DNA of 64,000 nucleotides, from contig CAWCJS010000015.1 of NCBI GenBank assembly GCA_963795795.1, positions 1 through 64,000 on the forward strand, in the 5' to 3' direction. The stretch's first letter is position 1. Each line of letters starts with the position of its first letter. The translations under genes and the position numbers were made by a program. The DNA comes from Palsa-504 sp963795795. GTDB taxonomy: Bacteria; Actinomycetota; Actinomycetes; Streptosporangiales; Streptosporangiaceae. Below the pieces are notes generated by a model, which searched no databases, was not told the origin of the DNA, and worked only from the letters and a program-made list of their open reading frames with translations. Positions 62,837 through 64,000 of this stretch are shown one piece after another.

Positions 62837-62865
62837 AGTTTTCCTATTTAATCAATGGGAAAACT
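62837..62865. promoter_or_regulatory. AT-rich inverted repeat across the tam stop codon
   Basis: AGTTTTCC (62837-62844) and GGAAAACT (62858-62865) are a perfect 8-bp inverted repeat with a 13-base AT-rich centre (TATTTAATCAATG). It overlaps the tam stop and lies 270 bases upstream of the cysteine dioxygenase gene. It may be a tam terminator or part of a promoter or operator for the dioxygenase operon. Confidence 0.4.
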
Positions 62866-63687
62866 AGATAACCGGGTCCGGCGGGCGACGGTGAACACCC
62901 GGCGGAACGGGAAGACCGTACCGAACGAGCTCGGCGGATACGCTGCCCGCACCCGCTCGCCGTAGTCGGCGAGGAAGTCAGCGGCCTGGTCCACGTCGAG
63001 CACAGCCAGGACGGGACGCAAGCCGGTGCCCTTGTACCACTCGAGCACCGGGTTGTCGCCCCGCAGGATGTGCACATACGTCGTCTCCCAGGCGTCGACC
63101 TCGCAGCCGGCGCCAGCTAGCAGCTCCGCGTAGTCGGCCGGGTCGGCCGACTGCCGGTTCAGCTCCACGTCCCGCAGCAGCGGGTACCACCGGGCCGAGG
63201 CCACCATCTCACGCAGGATCACGTGCGATGGCTGGTCGAAATTGCCCGGCACCTGGAAGGCCAGCCAGCCGCCGTCAGTCAGCTGGTCCGCCCAGCGGAC
63301 CAGCAACTCGCGATGGCCGGGTACCCACTGCAGCACCGCGTTGGAGACGATCACGTCGGGAAGACTCTGAGGTTCCCAGTGCCTAATATCGTCGAGCATG
63401 AACGACAGGCCGGGCGCGTGGCTGGTCAGGACCGGCCCCGAACCGGACGGCCGTGGGGCATCCGCGGGAATCAGCTCCTGCGCGGCCTCGATCATCTGCG
63501 GTGAGCTGTCCACGCCGCACACCGCGGCGGACGGCCAGCGTTCAGCCAGCAGCGCCGTGAGGTTGCCCGGGCCGCAGCCCAGGTCGACCACGTAGTCGGG
63601 CAGTTCTGCTCCGACCCTGGCGAGCAGGTCAAAGAATGGCCGGGCGCGCTCGCCACCAAACCTCAGATAGAGGGTTGCGTCCCACAT
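62848..63687 (-). CDS. tam: trans-aconitate 2-methyltransferase
   Basis: A 279-residue SAM methyltransferase. SAM motif VVDLGCGPGNLTALLAERWP, then GVDSSPQMIEAA, the post-motif DVIVSNAVLQWVPGHRELL and the Tam-type region FQVPGNFDQPSHVILREM are present. It methylates trans-aconitate, a by-product of citrate cycle damage that inhibits aconitase. The divergent MarR gene (63783) and shared palindrome match the TamR-tam system of Streptomyces coelicolor. Confidence 0.92.
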   Translation of the reverse strand: MWDATLYLRFGGERARPFFDLLARVGAELPDYVVDLGCGPGNLTALLAERWPSAAVCGVDSSPQMIEAAQELIPADAPRPSGSGPVLTSHAPGLSFMLDDIRHWEPQSLPDVIVSNAVLQWVPGHRELLVRWADQLTDGGWLAFQVPGNFDQPSHVILREMVASARWYPLLRDVELNRQSADPADYAELLAGAGCEVDAWETTYVHILRGDNPVLEWYKGTGLRPVLAVLDVDQAADFLADYGERVRAAYPPSSFGTVFPFRRVFTVARRTRLSSFPID

Positions 63688-63754
63688 CGTGGCCAGATCC
63701 TTTTCTCATTGTGAGAGACACGTCCCACTGATTTCCCTTGTACAGGACCCGTCA

Positions 63755-63768
63755 TCTTGACGTCAAGA
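63755..63768. promoter_or_regulatory. TamR operator palindrome
   Basis: TCTTGACGTCAAGA is a perfect 14-bp palindrome in the 95-base gap between the divergent tam and tamR genes, 15 bases before the tamR start. TamR of S. coelicolor binds a palindrome in the same position and releases it with trans-aconitate or citrate. Confidence 0.8.
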
Positions 63769-63782
63769 GATACGCTCTAGTA

Positions 63783-64000
63783 ATGGGCCAGCGTGCCGGA
63801 CCGCGCGCCGGGGCGGGTCCCGAGGACGGGATCTGCCAGGTGGCTGAGCTGCGGGACGAGGTCGATGACCTGGTGGCCGCGTGGCGGGCCCAGCGGCCCG
63901 ACCTGGACGTCGAGCCGCTGGAGGTGCTCAGCCGGATCTCCAGGCTCGCCCGGCACCTGGACATCGCCAGGCGCGGGGCGTTCGCGGATCACGACCTCGA
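63783..64000 (+). CDS. tamR: MarR-family regulator TamR, cut by the window end
   Basis: ATG 63783 opens a frame of 72 codons up to the last base without a stop. The text ELRDEVDDLVAAWRAQRPDL then DVEPLEVLSRISRLARHLDI matches the N-terminal dimerisation helices of the actinomycete TamR group within MarR. The DNA-binding wing is outside the window. Position, orientation and the operator support tamR. Confidence 0.85.
   Translation, partial: MGQRAGPRAGAGPEDGICQVAELRDEVDDLVAAWRAQRPDLDVEPLEVLSRISRLARHLDIARRGAFADHDL

Overview
The window is a piece of a high-GC actinomycete chromosome. The evidence is the gene set: a 14-gene nuo operon, KorAB, a MenG/geranylgeranyl-reductase pair, glmU-prs-rplY-pth, a SARP/AfsR regulator, a tamR-tam divergon and a pSAM2/SLP1-type integrative element. 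Many starts are GTG and genes overlap by 4 nt. I would place it near Streptomyces or Streptosporangiales, but the genus cannot be read from this sequence alone.

Layout. Positions 1-8,245 are mobile DNA. A pair of Tn554-like tyrosine recombinases (1,516-4,989) is flanked by the 5' parts of two different ISL3-family transposase genes, pointing at each other and both cut at the same conserved codons. A complete IS3-family element follows (6,917-8,245, with a 3-bp GAT target duplication). Positions about 8,249-17,850 are an actinomycete integrative and conjugative element (AICE): Nudix (Pif-like) protein, XRE/TPR regulator, small proteins, GntR (KorSA-like) regulator, Pra-like activator, FtsK/SpoIIIE-type transfer protein, RepSA-like initiator, excisionase and tyrosine integrase. 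It ends at a tRNA-Tyr gene. The left attachment site is not visible.

Positions 18,056-48,793 are core metabolism. They run YajQ, HtpX-like protease, KorA/KorB, MsrA, polyprenyl diphosphate synthase, then nuoN-to-nuoA on the minus strand. Next come a geranylgeranyl (menaquinone) reductase-type flavoprotein, MenG, an S9 peptidase, sulfate activation (CysN, CysD, CysQ-like), Pth and L25. The polyprenyl synthase, MenG, the reductase-like protein and complex I together form a menaquinone respiratory module, and KorAB feeds low-potential electrons.

Positions 49,366-64,000: a very acidic 58-residue protein and a large SARP/NB-ARC/TPR regulator sit between rplY and prs. They are followed by prs, glmU, an MFS exporter, a tandem pair of HTH plus LAGLIDADG-like proteins, tRNA-Gln, a desaturase-TetR pair with a palindromic operator, cysteine dioxygenase plus rhodanese, and the divergent tam/tamR pair with its operator.

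Quality warning. Single-base frameshifts occur not only in the mobile genes but also in nuoF, nuoG, nuoI, the S9 peptidase and probably rplY. Such a density in genes of a respiratory operon suggests indel errors in the assembly, so frameshifts in the AICE should not be taken as proof of decay.
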